From assembly GCF_013140855.1 (NCBI RefSeq), contig NZ_JABBPG010000001.1, forward strand, positions 558,001-622,000: a stretch of DNA of 64,000 nucleotides, given 5' to 3'. Origin of the DNA: Pseudoalteromonas caenipelagi (lineage in GTDB: Bacteria > Pseudomonadota > Gammaproteobacteria > Enterobacterales > Alteromonadaceae). The position numbers and the translations under genes are program-made. The notes beneath the pieces were generated by a model. It had not been told where the DNA came from, ran no database searches, and saw only the letters and a list, made by a program, of their open reading frames with translations. This document shows, in pieces, positions 30,401 through 38,528 of the stretch; position 1 is the first letter of the stretch; the number at the start of each line of letters is the position of its first letter.

Positions 30401-31567
30401 ATAGTTCGTAATAACCGTTATATTTTGAGCTGCGAGATCTCTGATACAGGTATTGGAATCCCAAAAAACAAACTCGCTTCATTATTTGACTCTTTTAGCC
30501 AAGTAGATGCATCAACCACACGTAAATATGGCGGTACAGGACTTGGTTTAAGCATCACTAAACGGTTATGCCAGATGCTAAATGGCGATGTATCAGTGGT
30601 AAGCGATGAAGGGATCGGCAGCCGCTTTACGGTGACTTGCGAAGTTACTCTAGCAGGACCTAAAAGAATATATCAGTTTGATGAAGTGAAGCTACACGTA
30701 CTCATTGCAACCTGTAACACAGCATCGCGTAAAGCAATTAAAAATCAACTTGAATGCTGGGGTGTGACTGTAACAGAGGCTGATCAGCTCGCCTCCCTTC
30801 TAAACATACTTGAACAACACAATCTCAGCCACCTAGAAAACTGCCAGCCTTTTGATATCGTTTTTTATGATAAGGGGTTATTAAATATCCAAAATAGATC
30901 TTTTGCGGATAAACTACAAAAAGATGTACGCTTTACACCTGTAAAATTTGTTGCGATGACCGAGTTTGAAGATTACTACCAACATAGTCAAGAACATAAC
31001 TCTGACACTGAACAATATTTGTGTAAGCCGGTTACCCAAACATCTCTTTTGCATGTGTTATCAGCCTCGAATCGCAAAGCTAGGTCAATCGTTGAACAAC
31101 AGAATAATTTGAATCAATTGATTAAGGATTCCTCCACTAATGTATGCGAATTTAATTGGGCTGACAATACTCGCGTATTGCTTGTGGAAGATAACAAAAT
31201 AAACCAGCTTGTTGCACTAAAGGTGTTACAAAACATTGGCCTTGAAGTTCAAATTGCAGCAAACGGTATACAAGCGCTTGAAAAAATTCGTACCCAAGCT
31301 GATACAGAACCATTTAGTATAATTCTAATGGACTGCCAGATGCCACAAATGGATGGATATCAAGCAACGGAAAATATTCGAAATGGTAGCTGTGGCGAAG
31401 CGATGGTATCTATTCCTATTATTGCCATGACCGCAAATGCTATGCAGGGGGATAGACAAAAGTGCCTCGATGCTGGAATGGATGACTACCTCACTAAACC
31501 CATCGTCGCTCAAAAAGTAATTGAAAAACTCGCTCTGTGGCTTTCAAAGCCAGCGACTAAAAACTAG
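27401..31567 (+). CDS. hybrid two-component sensor kinase with beta-propeller sensor
   Basis: About 1,388 residues. A signal peptide (residues about 5-25, ending SSFA) precedes some 14 two-bladed-propeller repeats (about 35-680) of the Reg_prop type, recognisable as LWFGT, IWIGT, MWVGT and LWLTT strands after GXI/L turns, then a Y_Y_Y domain (about 690-770), a membrane helix (785-807), a coiled coil, HisKA with His865 in [10 protein letters not shown], HATPase ([16 protein letters not shown] and GGTGLGLSI), a degenerate receiver (about 1095-1215) and a complete receiver with Asp1311 ([12 protein letters not shown]). There is no DNA-binding domain, unlike Bacteroides HTCS proteins, so phosphate must pass to another protein. 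Known relatives sense glycans or surfaces. The start could also be ATG 27413. It follows the chemoreceptor gene by 127 bases. Confidence 0.92.
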   Translation: MKELMTKFFIYAMLLFAILYLKSSFAQSPFLVNEYSVKRLTAEDGFVSSEIYSIIQDHQGLLWFGTAENGVMRFDGRKVTLFEFDSMSKNTLSHNDAGNLMLDNYGNIWIGTWGGGANRYDPKTGKFANFLHDPKRTDSISANRIQSLHHDQEGIIWLGSYDQGLNRYLGDGRFGHLKQDNSALTHNRIWDIEDNDKHSIWVATSYGLNLYNKLSNTFLYYLPDPTNNTPTGANEIRHILKSSDGTIYVGTQKGSFVFDTDSTNFTPISAPNGESLGQVNSMIEDSEGFIWFVTSNGVFRYSSAVDKIEQLDLAHNNGLRIIFEDSAKTLWITNEVHGIYKLVRHRKFKSLKHPELSAPNGILPDKDGDILIANSKSEIFKWHSGEQRLSKLSGAVFNEKNGFNNNRLLERPVLFLADNNLLWVAQDEGLAKFDLIKNSVQLVTYPKDDPKHQEFREIKALSQDTNGHIWIGTYKNGVYLYNPHRNSFTHLSTAAGLSHPEVLEIFKDQDGNMWVGTGDGINIWLQNEQRFLPLKSNQYQSDSLLGSIVQDIHQVSDGKIWIATQKGLNLYQPESHSFQHFNEQHGLPTNLIRAISDDDEGHLWLTTNKGISRFNPFNQTVKNFDSQDGLLGINYYPSSLVKGANTTLFTSSPRGVEYFSTNSLRSDVIDPNIVLTGFNIMGQAVSLDLPYSYITDIEISHLDYVFSLEFSVLDFISPQKNQYAYKLEGYDKHWIEIGNRNMATFTNLDGGDYRFLVKATNSNGEWGNKLLTINLHVAPPFWQTWWAYIFYLLFISTIVFVVIYLRTRLQRLEINRQKQFVAQLEKQVSEKTASLAAQAKDLATALVKAEEATQLKSDFLANMSHEIRTPMNGVIGMLELLKSDSLRPEQKHAIDIASTSAGSLLTLINDILDFSKIEADKLELECIEFDFVKLLETLTESMALTAQSKGIEIVLNLVDIHTPILRSDPNRIRQILSNIISNAIKFTERGEVTIVAKLIPIVRNNRYILSCEISDTGIGIPKNKLASLFDSFSQVDASTTRKYGGTGLGLSITKRLCQMLNGDVSVVSDEGIGSRFTVTCEVTLAGPKRIYQFDEVKLHVLIATCNTASRKAIKNQLECWGVTVTEADQLASLLNILEQHNLSHLENCQPFDIVFYDKGLLNIQNRSFADKLQKDVRFTPVKFVAMTEFEDYYQHSQEHNSDTEQYLCKPVTQTSLLHVLSASNRKARSIVEQQNNLNQLIKDSSTNVCEFNWADNTRVLLVEDNKINQLVALKVLQNIGLEVQIAANGIQALEKIRTQADTEPFSIILMDCQMPQMDGYQATENIRNGSCGEAMVSIPIIAMTANAMQGDRQKCLDAGMDDYLTKPIVAQKVIEKLALWLSKPATKN

Positions 31568-31856
31568 CAGGCACAAAATAATTGCTTGTTGAGAAACTCA
31601 GCAAAACGCCTGTGATGAGCAATACTTTGCTAATCAAGCCAACTTCTGGTTTTTAATGCCAATCGGCTTAACTAAGCAGCCTATTTTAAGGCAAGAAAAT
31701 CTTGTCGCTAGCTAGGCAAAAATTTGTGCTTTAGTTGTGCAAAATGAGACTTTTTTAACGAGTGTTACTCCCTCTTAAAATAGTTACGGCCCGTTTTTGC
31801 ACAATCGAGATTATTTCAACAGTGCTTGTTTGCTTTTCATCCTTTAATTTGCAAAT

Positions 31857-32447
31857 TTAACTATTCTTTGTTGCAATCGCTTGCACCACAGCACCTAACC
31901 CTGTGTGAAAATCACCCTCAATAACTTCTCTTTCTAGCTCTACAAGATGGTTAAATTTTAGATTCGGTAGTTCTTGCGTTAATGTTGCCTTGGTTTGCAT
32001 CGTATCGATACAGCTTCCACCTCCCGTTCCATATCTAGGCTGATCAGGGGTATAAGATTCGGTTAAAAACACACCACCATTCACCAACCCTTGCTCTACC
32101 TTTTGATAAACTAACTTTCGTATTGTCGACGGCAACGGGCAAAATATTGAAATAATGCCATGCCATTGATTTTCGCCAAACTCAAACTCGGCTAAATCTG
32201 TATGAATGCACTCAATATAGACATTATGACGCCTTGCAAGCTTTTGTGCCTTTGTCAAACCAACAGCGGAGCTATCAACAGCGATAACTTTATAGCCTAG
32301 TTTTGCAAGAAATACGGCATTACGCCCTTCGCCTTCCGCAATACTCAGTACTTTTCCTTTTGGTAAAAGTTGTACCATGTCTCTTAAGAAGTCGTTGGGT
32401 TGCTCACCGTACACGTACCGTTCTGAACTGTATCTTTGATCCCACAT
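31857..32447 (-). CDS. class I SAM-dependent methyltransferase (TehB-like)
   Basis: 196 residues from ATG 32447. AGAGGAA lies seven bases upstream and the presumed transcript from the MerR-type promoter covers it, whereas the longer frame to 32489 would start at or before the transcription start. The Rossmann SAM motif is VLSIAEGEGRNAVFLAKLGYKV (given as family motif I, near residues 35-55), followed by AVDSSAVGL and an acidic AEFEF motif. The family includes thiopurine- and tellurite-related methyltransferases (TehB/TPMT-like), which methylate small thiol, selenium or tellurium compounds. The exact substrate is unknown. It is divergent from a MerR regulator whose operator sits in this gene's promoter. 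Confidence 0.88.
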   Translation of the reverse strand: MWDQRYSSERYVYGEQPNDFLRDMVQLLPKGKVLSIAEGEGRNAVFLAKLGYKVIAVDSSAVGLTKAQKLARRHNVYIECIHTDLAEFEFGENQWHGIISIFCPLPSTIRKLVYQKVEQGLVNGGVFLTESYTPDQPRYGTGGGSCIDTMQTKATLTQELPNLKFNHLVELEREVIEGDFHTGLGAVVQAIATKNS

Positions 32448-32487
32448 TGGTAATTCCTCTTGGTTACTCATTGTTATTTGTGCGACC

Positions 32488-32518
32488 ATGCTACTACTTC
32501 AAGTCAACTTTAAGTCAA
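32488..32518 (-). promoter_or_regulatory. MerR-type promoter and operator for the methyltransferase gene
   Basis: On the minus strand, -35 TTGACT (plus 32513-32518) and -10 TAGCAT (32488-32493) are 19 bp apart, the overlong spacer that defines MerR-activated promoters. The spacer region holds the dyad ACTTAAAGTTGACTTGAAGT (32496-32515), whose halves are exact inverted repeats apart from the central bases. Binding by the adjacent MerR protein is inferred from position and geometry. Confidence 0.8.
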
Positions 32519-32529
32519 GGCCATTAGTT

Positions 32530-32928
32530 ATGGATATTGGGGAAGCAGCAAAACGCTCAAACCTACCCGCATCTACGCTGCGTTACTACGAAGAAAAAGG
32601 ATTAATAAAATCGATTGGTCGCAATGGTTTAAAAAGAGTATTTGCCAATGATATCGTTGAAAAACTCGCGTTTATTTCATTAGGGCGTATAGCAGGGTTA
32701 TCCCTTGATGAGATTAAACAGATGCTATTGCATGGCAATATGAAGGTTAATAGAAGTTTGTTGCTTTCAAAAGCAGATGAGATAGAGGCTCAAATCAATC
32801 AACTTACGTTGATGCAAGATAGTCTTCGCCATGCAGCTAATTGCCCTTCTACCGACCATTTTGAGTGTCCGAAATTCATAAAGTTACTAAAACTAGCGAC
32901 TGGGAGATGGAATAAATCTAGGCGCTAA
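32530..32928 (+). CDS. MerR-family transcriptional regulator
   Basis: 132 residues from ATG 32530. The N-terminal winged helix has MDIGEAAKRSNLPASTLRYY and EKGLIKSIGRNGLKR, classic MerR features; a coiled-coil dimerisation helix spans about 80-108, and the C-terminus has two cysteines in NCPSTDHFECPKF that could bind a metal or respond to redox or thiol-reactive compounds. An upstream in-frame ATG at 32488 would place the start inside the operator, so the shorter form is preferred. It is divergent from a methyltransferase gene and starts 14 bases from the dyad, so it should repress or modulate its own expression too. Confidence 0.9.
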   Translation: MDIGEAAKRSNLPASTLRYYEEKGLIKSIGRNGLKRVFANDIVEKLAFISLGRIAGLSLDEIKQMLLHGNMKVNRSLLLSKADEIEAQINQLTLMQDSLRHAANCPSTDHFECPKFIKLLKLATGRWNKSRR

Positions 32929-32980
32929 TACAGTTCTTTTTAAAAACTTGTACAGCTGCAAAGCTCGCCAGTCCGCAAAT

Positions 32981-33349
32981 TTAATTCAAACGCGTCAAAA
33001 TAAAATCAATACTCAATACAGAGCACGCAAGCAGCAAGGATAATCCGCTGAGCACCATCATGGGTTGATTAAATAAGCCCTGATACATCACAAAGCCCAA
33101 AACAGCACACCCAAGCTGCGATATAACAATATGTAATAAAGAGATATTTGGATATTTCAGTGCACTAACCGACATGACTAACAAAGACAACAGACCTAAA
33201 ATAGCGAAAACAAGACTTAAAATAGCGCCCATACTTAAGTCTAAATCACGAATAAACACCCATACGCTCACTAAGCTTATCCCAAACCAAATAAAGGCTG
33301 CAGGCCAAATTAACACTCGTAATACAACCTTAATCACATTCGCTCTCAT
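32981..33349 (-). CDS. small membrane protein of unknown function
   Basis: 122 residues from ATG 33349 (starts MRANVIKVVLRVL), with four hydrophobic helices at about 8-30, 37-60, 65-90 and 95-115. An upstream in-frame start at 33412 would overlap the end of the PhzF-like gene by 47 bases and add a hydrophilic stretch; I prefer the shorter form, although its ribosome site is poor. The family is not recognised. It is probably the last gene of the row upp-phzF-like-this gene. Confidence 0.65.
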   Translation of the reverse strand: MRANVIKVVLRVLIWPAAFIWFGISLVSVWVFIRDLDLSMGAILSLVFAILGLLSLLVMSVSALKYPNISLLHIVISQLGCAVLGFVMYQGLFNQPMMVLSGLSLLLACSVLSIDFILTRLN

Positions 33350-33365
33350 ACTAACTAGACTGCTG

Positions 33366-34214
33366 TCATTCGGGAACAAAAGAACCCACTTTGGTAACGT
33401 ATCCACTGACAATCACGTCCGTGATCTCACCTCGTTCGTGAACAAGCTCAACGTCGATTTCACTTGGTCTGTCAACAAAACGACCTTGCTTAATCGTTAC
33501 CTTTTTATTGGTTGTTAAGCCATGTTCAAACAAATACACCGCAACAGGCCCTGCTGCACTGCCCGTGGCGATGTCCTCAACGGAGCCTCGGTTATCCCAC
33601 GTTCGACCTTCAAAATTATTAATATCAACTAGATATAAAAATTTGGCTTGATACTTCTCGAGCATGGTTTCAAGCTCTGTGGTTTTAAATGCCACTTTAC
33701 TCAAACCATGTTCAATGGGCACTACCAGATAAGGCAGCCCCGTTGTTATCACTTGAGCCGGATAATCATGGGGTTGTAAATGACCAATACCAAGCGCTTC
33801 GTAAAACGGCTCTGCTTGCGCTGAACTGAGGGTCGCAATAAACTCAGGGGCTCCTTGATGCATTGACGCTTTGAAGTGCTTGCCTTCCCATAAACTCGAA
33901 AGTTCGACCACAGTGTGATTTAGCGCAATAGACCAATTGCATTGCTGCTGTGGCGTAGCAATACTTTCATGCAGATGATAAGTCAGGCCTAATAGTGGAT
34001 GCCCAGCAAAATCTAGTTCTTCTTCCATGGTAAAGATCCAAGCGCGGTAAGGATGTGCATTTGTGTTAATAAAAATCGACTCAAATTGGCGCATTTCCCG
34101 CGTCCAAGCCTGCATCTTGCGCTTGTCTAGTGGCTCATCAAAGTCATAGAAGATAGTTAAACCATTACCTTGCAGTTTGTGCTTACTAAACACATCGACG
34201 AGTTTGCAGTGCAT
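33366..34214 (-). CDS. PhzF-family isomerase/epimerase
   Basis: 282 residues, the usual PhzF size. Both halves of the pseudo-two-fold fold are visible: the catalytic Glu in FESIF (about residue 45), DFAGHPLLG (about 73-81), and in the second half GSVEDIATGSAAGPVAVYL (about 215-233). Known PhzF members isomerise a phenazine precursor; most homologues, including this one, have no known substrate. There are no phenazine genes around. It follows upp by 33 bases on the same strand. Confidence 0.88.
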   Translation of the reverse strand: MHCKLVDVFSKHKLQGNGLTIFYDFDEPLDKRKMQAWTREMRQFESIFINTNAHPYRAWIFTMEEELDFAGHPLLGLTYHLHESIATPQQQCNWSIALNHTVVELSSLWEGKHFKASMHQGAPEFIATLSSAQAEPFYEALGIGHLQPHDYPAQVITTGLPYLVVPIEHGLSKVAFKTTELETMLEKYQAKFLYLVDINNFEGRTWDNRGSVEDIATGSAAGPVAVYLFEHGLTTNKKVTIKQGRFVDRPSEIDVELVHERGEITDVIVSGYVTKVGSFVPE

Positions 34215-34247
34215 ACTTGCTAATTCCTAACGAAGTTATGTCCTAAT

Positions 34248-34877
34248 CTACACAGTACCAAAGATCTTATCACCCGCATCACCAAGGCCAGGTACAATAT
34301 AGCCGTGCTCATTTAAGTGGCTATCCAAGGCTGCTGTATAAATTTCAATATCAGGGTGCGCCTCTAATGTCGCTTTTACACCTTCAGGTGCTGCGACTAA
34401 AACAATGGCTTTAATATGCGTACACCCAGCGCTTTTGAGCATATCAATGGTAGCAATCATCGAGCCCCCCGTTGCGAGCATAGGGTCTATGACCAGACTT
34501 AAGCGCTGTTCAATTTTGCCAACCAGTTTTTCAAAATATGGCACCGGTTCAAGCGTTTCTTCGTTTCTTTGGAGCCCTACTACGCTCACTTTAGCTGACG
34601 GTATTAATTCCATTACACCGTCCATCATGCCCAGCCCTGCGCGTAAAATAGGCACAACCGTGATCTTTTTACCTTGCAGTTTATTTACCTCAATACTATC
34701 ACCTTGCCAGCCTTTAATGAGGTTAGCTTGCAAAGGCAGGTCTTTGGTGGCTTCGTAGGTAAGTAACGTGCCAATTTCACTTACTAATTCCCGAAAGCTT
34801 TTGGTGCTGATCCCATATTCTCGTAGTAGCGCTAGTTTATGTTGTACTAATGGATGGTCAATAACATGCAGTGACAT
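34248..34877 (-). CDS. upp: uracil phosphoribosyltransferase
   Basis: 209 residues (E. coli 208). Signature segments are [32 protein letters not shown] and the PRPP loop [11 protein letters not shown], with a C-terminal [12 protein letters not shown]. It makes UMP from uracil and PRPP in pyrimidine salvage. The start follows AAAGGG. It lies 12 bases after the nitroreductase stop, so both are probably on one transcript. No uracil permease gene is adjacent. Confidence 0.96.
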   Translation of the reverse strand: MSLHVIDHPLVQHKLALLREYGISTKSFRELVSEIGTLLTYEATKDLPLQANLIKGWQGDSIEVNKLQGKKITVVPILRAGLGMMDGVMELIPSAKVSVVGLQRNEETLEPVPYFEKLVGKIEQRLSLVIDPMLATGGSMIATIDMLKSAGCTHIKAIVLVAAPEGVKATLEAHPDIEIYTAALDSHLNEHGYIVPGLGDAGDKIFGTV

Positions 34878-34889
34878 AGCAAAAACCCT

Positions 34890-35438
34890 TTAAAGCTCAG
34901 TAAAAAATGTGTCTGGAGTGTGTCGTACTGGTTTCGTACAATCCACAGTAGGCGTTCCCAAATATAGATAGCCAACTATTTCATCTTGCTCATTTAACCC
35001 TAGCAGAGATTTTACCGTTGGGCTTTGTGCAAAATAACCTGTTCTCCAAACACCAGACAAACGCTGTGCAAATGCCGCCTGCTGCATAGCAAATACACTG
35101 CAAGCCGCACTTTCAATTTGTTCAATACGGGGGACTTTTGGGTGCTCTTGATAAGGAGAAACTGCAATAATAATCATAGGCGCACGCTGAGGTAATGCTT
35201 TTGCACGACTAATTGTTCTTTCATCTTGCTCTTCTGCGACAGCTGCTTGGTAGTAAATTTCACCTAATTTATCGCGTGCATCATCTGCCACAATAATAAA
35301 CCGCCAAGGCGTTAAACCACCATGATCTGGCACTTTGAGAGCCGCTTTTTTTATCACTTCAAGTTGCGCGGCAGATGGGCCAGGAAAAGACAAATTGCTA
35401 TCTGATTGACGGGTCGTAAGGAGTTCGATGGCATCCAT
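34890..35438 (-). CDS. nitroreductase family protein, YdjA-like
   Basis: 182 residues, the length of the compact YdjA subgroup (E. coli 183). FMN-binding features include TTRQSDSNLS at the N-terminus, KVPDHGGLTPWRFIIV and the C-terminal LYLGTP. Members are NAD(P)H-dependent flavin reductases of nitro compounds or quinones with unknown natural substrates. It is co-directional with and 12 bases upstream of upp. Confidence 0.88.
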   Translation of the reverse strand: MDAIELLTTRQSDSNLSFPGPSAAQLEVIKKAALKVPDHGGLTPWRFIIVADDARDKLGEIYYQAAVAEEQDERTISRAKALPQRAPMIIIAVSPYQEHPKVPRIEQIESAACSVFAMQQAAFAQRLSGVWRTGYFAQSPTVKSLLGLNEQDEIVGYLYLGTPTVDCTKPVRHTPDTFFTEL

Positions 35439-35504
35439 TTTTTTATTACCTTAAAATCTATTTTTATTGCCAAGAGGATACCATCGTACGCATTCGTCAG
35501 CTAT

Positions 35505-36218
35505 CTATGACACGTTTTTTCTTTTATTTTCAAACCTATTGTCAAAGTGTCGCTTTAACCAATAGTCAATACTGAGAAAACGACCACCACTGCTAAACAA
35601 TAAGCTGAGCAACATAGCAAAATAAATAGCCGAAAATTCTATTCCGTTGTTTAATATAACAACATTGCCTTTTTCATATAGGTAATCAGGATAACCATGG
35701 GTTTTAACTAAGGACTTGATCTTATCTAGTCGTTCAGCCACTTGCTCACTGTTATTCAAGCTCTCTTGGGCTGCAGAAAATCCAAGCCAGTTAAACACCT
35801 GTGCGGCACTCGTTTGTGGGTTGCTTGGCGCTACCGAAAACCAACCATTCTCCCAATGCACACTAGTCGCAGCAATAAACATAGTGAACAACAAAGGAAT
35901 ACTAACAAGCCGAGTCAATAAGCCAATAAGCAGTAACCAGCCCCCCAAAAACTCACTCCATCCAGCTAAAAAGGCTAAAACATCAGGAAAAGGCAACCCC
36001 AACCCCCACTGTTCATTACCAAACCATGAGATAACATTTTGATCGGCCAGTAAGTTATTAGGAAAACCGATGTTATCATTGGCAATGTTCAGTTTGTTAT
36101 AACCTGCAATTATCATCACGGGTGCGACGATAAGCCTCATTATTAAAGCGGGTAAGCCGTCAAAAATACGTATTTTTGAAAAAAGTAAGTGGTAGGTTTT
36201 ATAAAGGGTGTGGTGCAT
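35505..36218 (-). CDS. DoxX-family membrane protein
   Basis: 237 residues with four main helices (about 22-42, 78-105, 103-120 and 195-212) and the DoxX features GYNKL near the first helix and AGWSEFLGGWLLLIGLLTR in the second and third. The family includes thiosulfate:quinone oxidoreductase subunits and many membrane proteins linked to redox balance, but the function here is unknown. An insertion of about 55 hydrophilic residues (SNPQTSAAQ to YEKGN) lies before the last helix, longer than in typical 130-160 residue DoxX proteins. It lies 66 bases upstream of the nitroreductase gene. Confidence 0.82.
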   Translation of the reverse strand: MHHTLYKTYHLLFSKIRIFDGLPALIMRLIVAPVMIIAGYNKLNIANDNIGFPNNLLADQNVISWFGNEQWGLGLPFPDVLAFLAGWSEFLGGWLLLIGLLTRLVSIPLLFTMFIAATSVHWENGWFSVAPSNPQTSAAQVFNWLGFSAAQESLNNSEQVAERLDKIKSLVKTHGYPDYLYEKGNVVILNNGIEFSAIYFAMLLSLLFSSGGRFLSIDYWLKRHFDNRFENKRKNVS

Positions 36219-36309
36219 AAGCGGCCTATCTAATAATTGATGATATTAACTATTAGTCTAGACCGCTCTTTACGTTTGTTTATTACAAACTAAATGCAGT
36301 TAGCATATT

Positions 36310-38271
36310 TTAAATTAAACGAGCCGCTTGCAACGCCTCATAAATAGCACGTTTTGCATCAATTGCACTGGCTAGTTTAGCCCCACCGATAACATGGTGA
36401 TTCGAAGGCAAACTTTCCTTATCGAATAGCTTATCGTTAGATACTTGGCCAATACAAGCAATGACGGTATCTACGTCTAGCCATTTTTCCTCGCCAGCCT
36501 GTTTAATTAACAAGCCTTTGTTTGAAAAAGCCAAGTATTCACACTCAGCCAATTGCTCTACTTCATGCTGCTTTGCAACTTGGCGGTGGATCCAACCTGT
36601 CGTTTTGCCAAGCTCACTGCCAAAGCGACCTGCACTGCGTTTAAGCATGTAAAGCTTTCGTGGGTCTTTAATTAGCTGTGGCTCACATTCGATGCCCCAG
36701 TGATGCTTAAACTCTTCGATAGATTGTTCTGGTTTTTCAGCTAAAAAGGCAACCATATCAAAGCCAATGCCACCAGCACCTAAAATTGCTATTTTGTCAC
36801 CCAACTCGACGTCTTTGCGGATCACTTCATCATAAGCAAACACCCGTTTACCATCACTACATTCAATATTTGATAATCGAGGGCTCACGCCAGTGGCAAA
36901 TACCACATCGTCATAGTCATTAGACATAGAGTCTTCATACGATGTATTAAGATCGATTTTAACCTCAAGGCGCGACAATTCTGATAGATAATAAGCCAAT
37001 GTCTTTTTAAAGTCTTCTTTACCTGGGATCCGCATCGCTAAGTTAAACTGTCCACCTGGTTCAGCGTTTTTATCGATAATTCTGACCTTATGACCTTTGC
37101 TTGCTAAATAGTAACCTGCCGATAAACCTGCTGGGCCCGCACCAACCACTAGCACACGCTTCTTATTATCCGTTTTCTCAAGAGGGTAATCCAATTCATA
37201 ACCCGCTTGTGGGTTGACCAAACACGTCGCACGCTTGTTTTTAAACACGTGGTCCAAGCACCCCTGATTACAACCAATGCAAATGTTGATTTGTTCACTG
37301 TGGTTAGCGGCATATTTATTAAAAAACTCAGGATCGGCCAATAACGGTCGGGCCATAGAGATCAGATCAGCTTCTTGGTTATTTAAAATATCATTCGCTA
37401 TATCTGGTGTATTAATGCGGTTAACCGCTATAACGGGGATGTCGACCACATCTTTCAAGCGTTTTGATGCTTCTTTAAACGCCCCCGGAGGTACCATACT
37501 AGCAATTGTCGGTACTCTCGCTTCATGCCAGCCTATACCAGTATTTAAAATATCTACTCCAGCAGCTTCTAACGCTTTAGCTTGCAATGTCACTTCTTGT
37601 GGCGTTGAGCCATTTGGGATCAGGTCCATGACAGATAATCTAAAAATGATGAGAAACTTATCAGATACAACGGCACGTACCGCCCTAACTATCTCAATAG
37701 CTAAACGCATGCGATTTTCCAGCGTACCTCCGTACTCATCATTACGTTTATTGGTATGGTTAGCCATAAACTCGTTAATTAAATAGCCTTCTGAGCCCAT
37801 AATTTCCACGCCGTCATAACCCGCCTTTTGCGCCAGCTTAGCTGAATGAGCAAAGTCTTGGATGGTACTTTTAATCATACCTTTTGACATTGCTTTGGGT
37901 TTATAAGGGTTGATAGGCGCTTTAATAGCACTAGGTGCTACGTTAAACGGATGATATGCATAGCGGCCTGCGTGCAATAATTGCAAACAAATTTTTGCGC
38001 CGTGCTTGTGAACAGCATTGGTATAAGCTTTATGCTTTATCACATCGTAAAAAGAGTTAAACGAAGACGAAATAGGTGTTAACTTACCACGTAGGTTTGG
38101 ACTGTAACCGCCTGTGATTAATAACCCTGTACCGCCTTTGGCTCGGGCCTCATAAAACGCACTTAGCCTCTTGCGATTATGCCATCCTTCTTCTAATCCT
38201 GTATGCATCGAACCCATTACTAAACGGTTTCTAAGCGCTGTGTGTTTTAATTCTAATTGTTTTTCTAACAT
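36310..38271 (-). CDS. fadH: NADPH-dependent 2,4-dienoyl-CoA reductase
   Basis: About 653 residues from ATG 38271 (MLEKQLELKH). The N-terminal Old-Yellow-Enzyme barrel (about 1-340, with RNRLVMGSMHTG and GYDGVEIMGSEGYLI) binds FMN; the cysteine motif NICIGCNQGCLD plus a later Cys (ATCLVNP) ligates a 4Fe-4S cluster; the C-terminal half has FAD (VLVVGAGPAGLSAGYYLA) and NADPH (ILGAGGIGFDM) folds. It reduces 2,4-dienoyl-CoA during beta-oxidation of unsaturated fatty acids. The TTG at 38283 in frame is less likely as start. It appears monocistronic, divergent from sppA. Confidence 0.94.
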   Translation of the reverse strand: MLEKQLELKHTALRNRLVMGSMHTGLEEGWHNRKRLSAFYEARAKGGTGLLITGGYSPNLRGKLTPISSSFNSFYDVIKHKAYTNAVHKHGAKICLQLLHAGRYAYHPFNVAPSAIKAPINPYKPKAMSKGMIKSTIQDFAHSAKLAQKAGYDGVEIMGSEGYLINEFMANHTNKRNDEYGGTLENRMRLAIEIVRAVRAVVSDKFLIIFRLSVMDLIPNGSTPQEVTLQAKALEAAGVDILNTGIGWHEARVPTIASMVPPGAFKEASKRLKDVVDIPVIAVNRINTPDIANDILNNQEADLISMARPLLADPEFFNKYAANHSEQINICIGCNQGCLDHVFKNKRATCLVNPQAGYELDYPLEKTDNKKRVLVVGAGPAGLSAGYYLASKGHKVRIIDKNAEPGGQFNLAMRIPGKEDFKKTLAYYLSELSRLEVKIDLNTSYEDSMSNDYDDVVFATGVSPRLSNIECSDGKRVFAYDEVIRKDVELGDKIAILGAGGIGFDMVAFLAEKPEQSIEEFKHHWGIECEPQLIKDPRKLYMLKRSAGRFGSELGKTTGWIHRQVAKQHEVEQLAECEYLAFSNKGLLIKQAGEEKWLDVDTVIACIGQVSNDKLFDKESLPSNHHVIGGAKLASAIDAKRAIYEALQAARLI

Positions 38272-38528
38272 TATCTGCCCCAACTAACTGGTCTAACCTG
38301 TGCAACATTAACAATTTTTTTCAAATTAGCAAGCTCAACAGTCAGTAAATTAATTGTTTACAAAGACTACTCCCCTTTTAACCTTTTACTTTACAAGCTT
38401 TTTTGCTTGCTTTTTAGTCAAACAGGAAAGTTTAAATACTTCGTTACGTTTTTGTCCTAACACAGCAATACAAACTGAGTTATGATAATTCCATATAATA
38501 GTAGGCAGTTCTTTTATGAGGATATGTT

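Noticed and set aside
38284..38528. Search for an RNA gene or operator between fadH and sppA
   Set aside because: Only AT-rich sequence with no clear inverted repeat or FadR-like site was seen.
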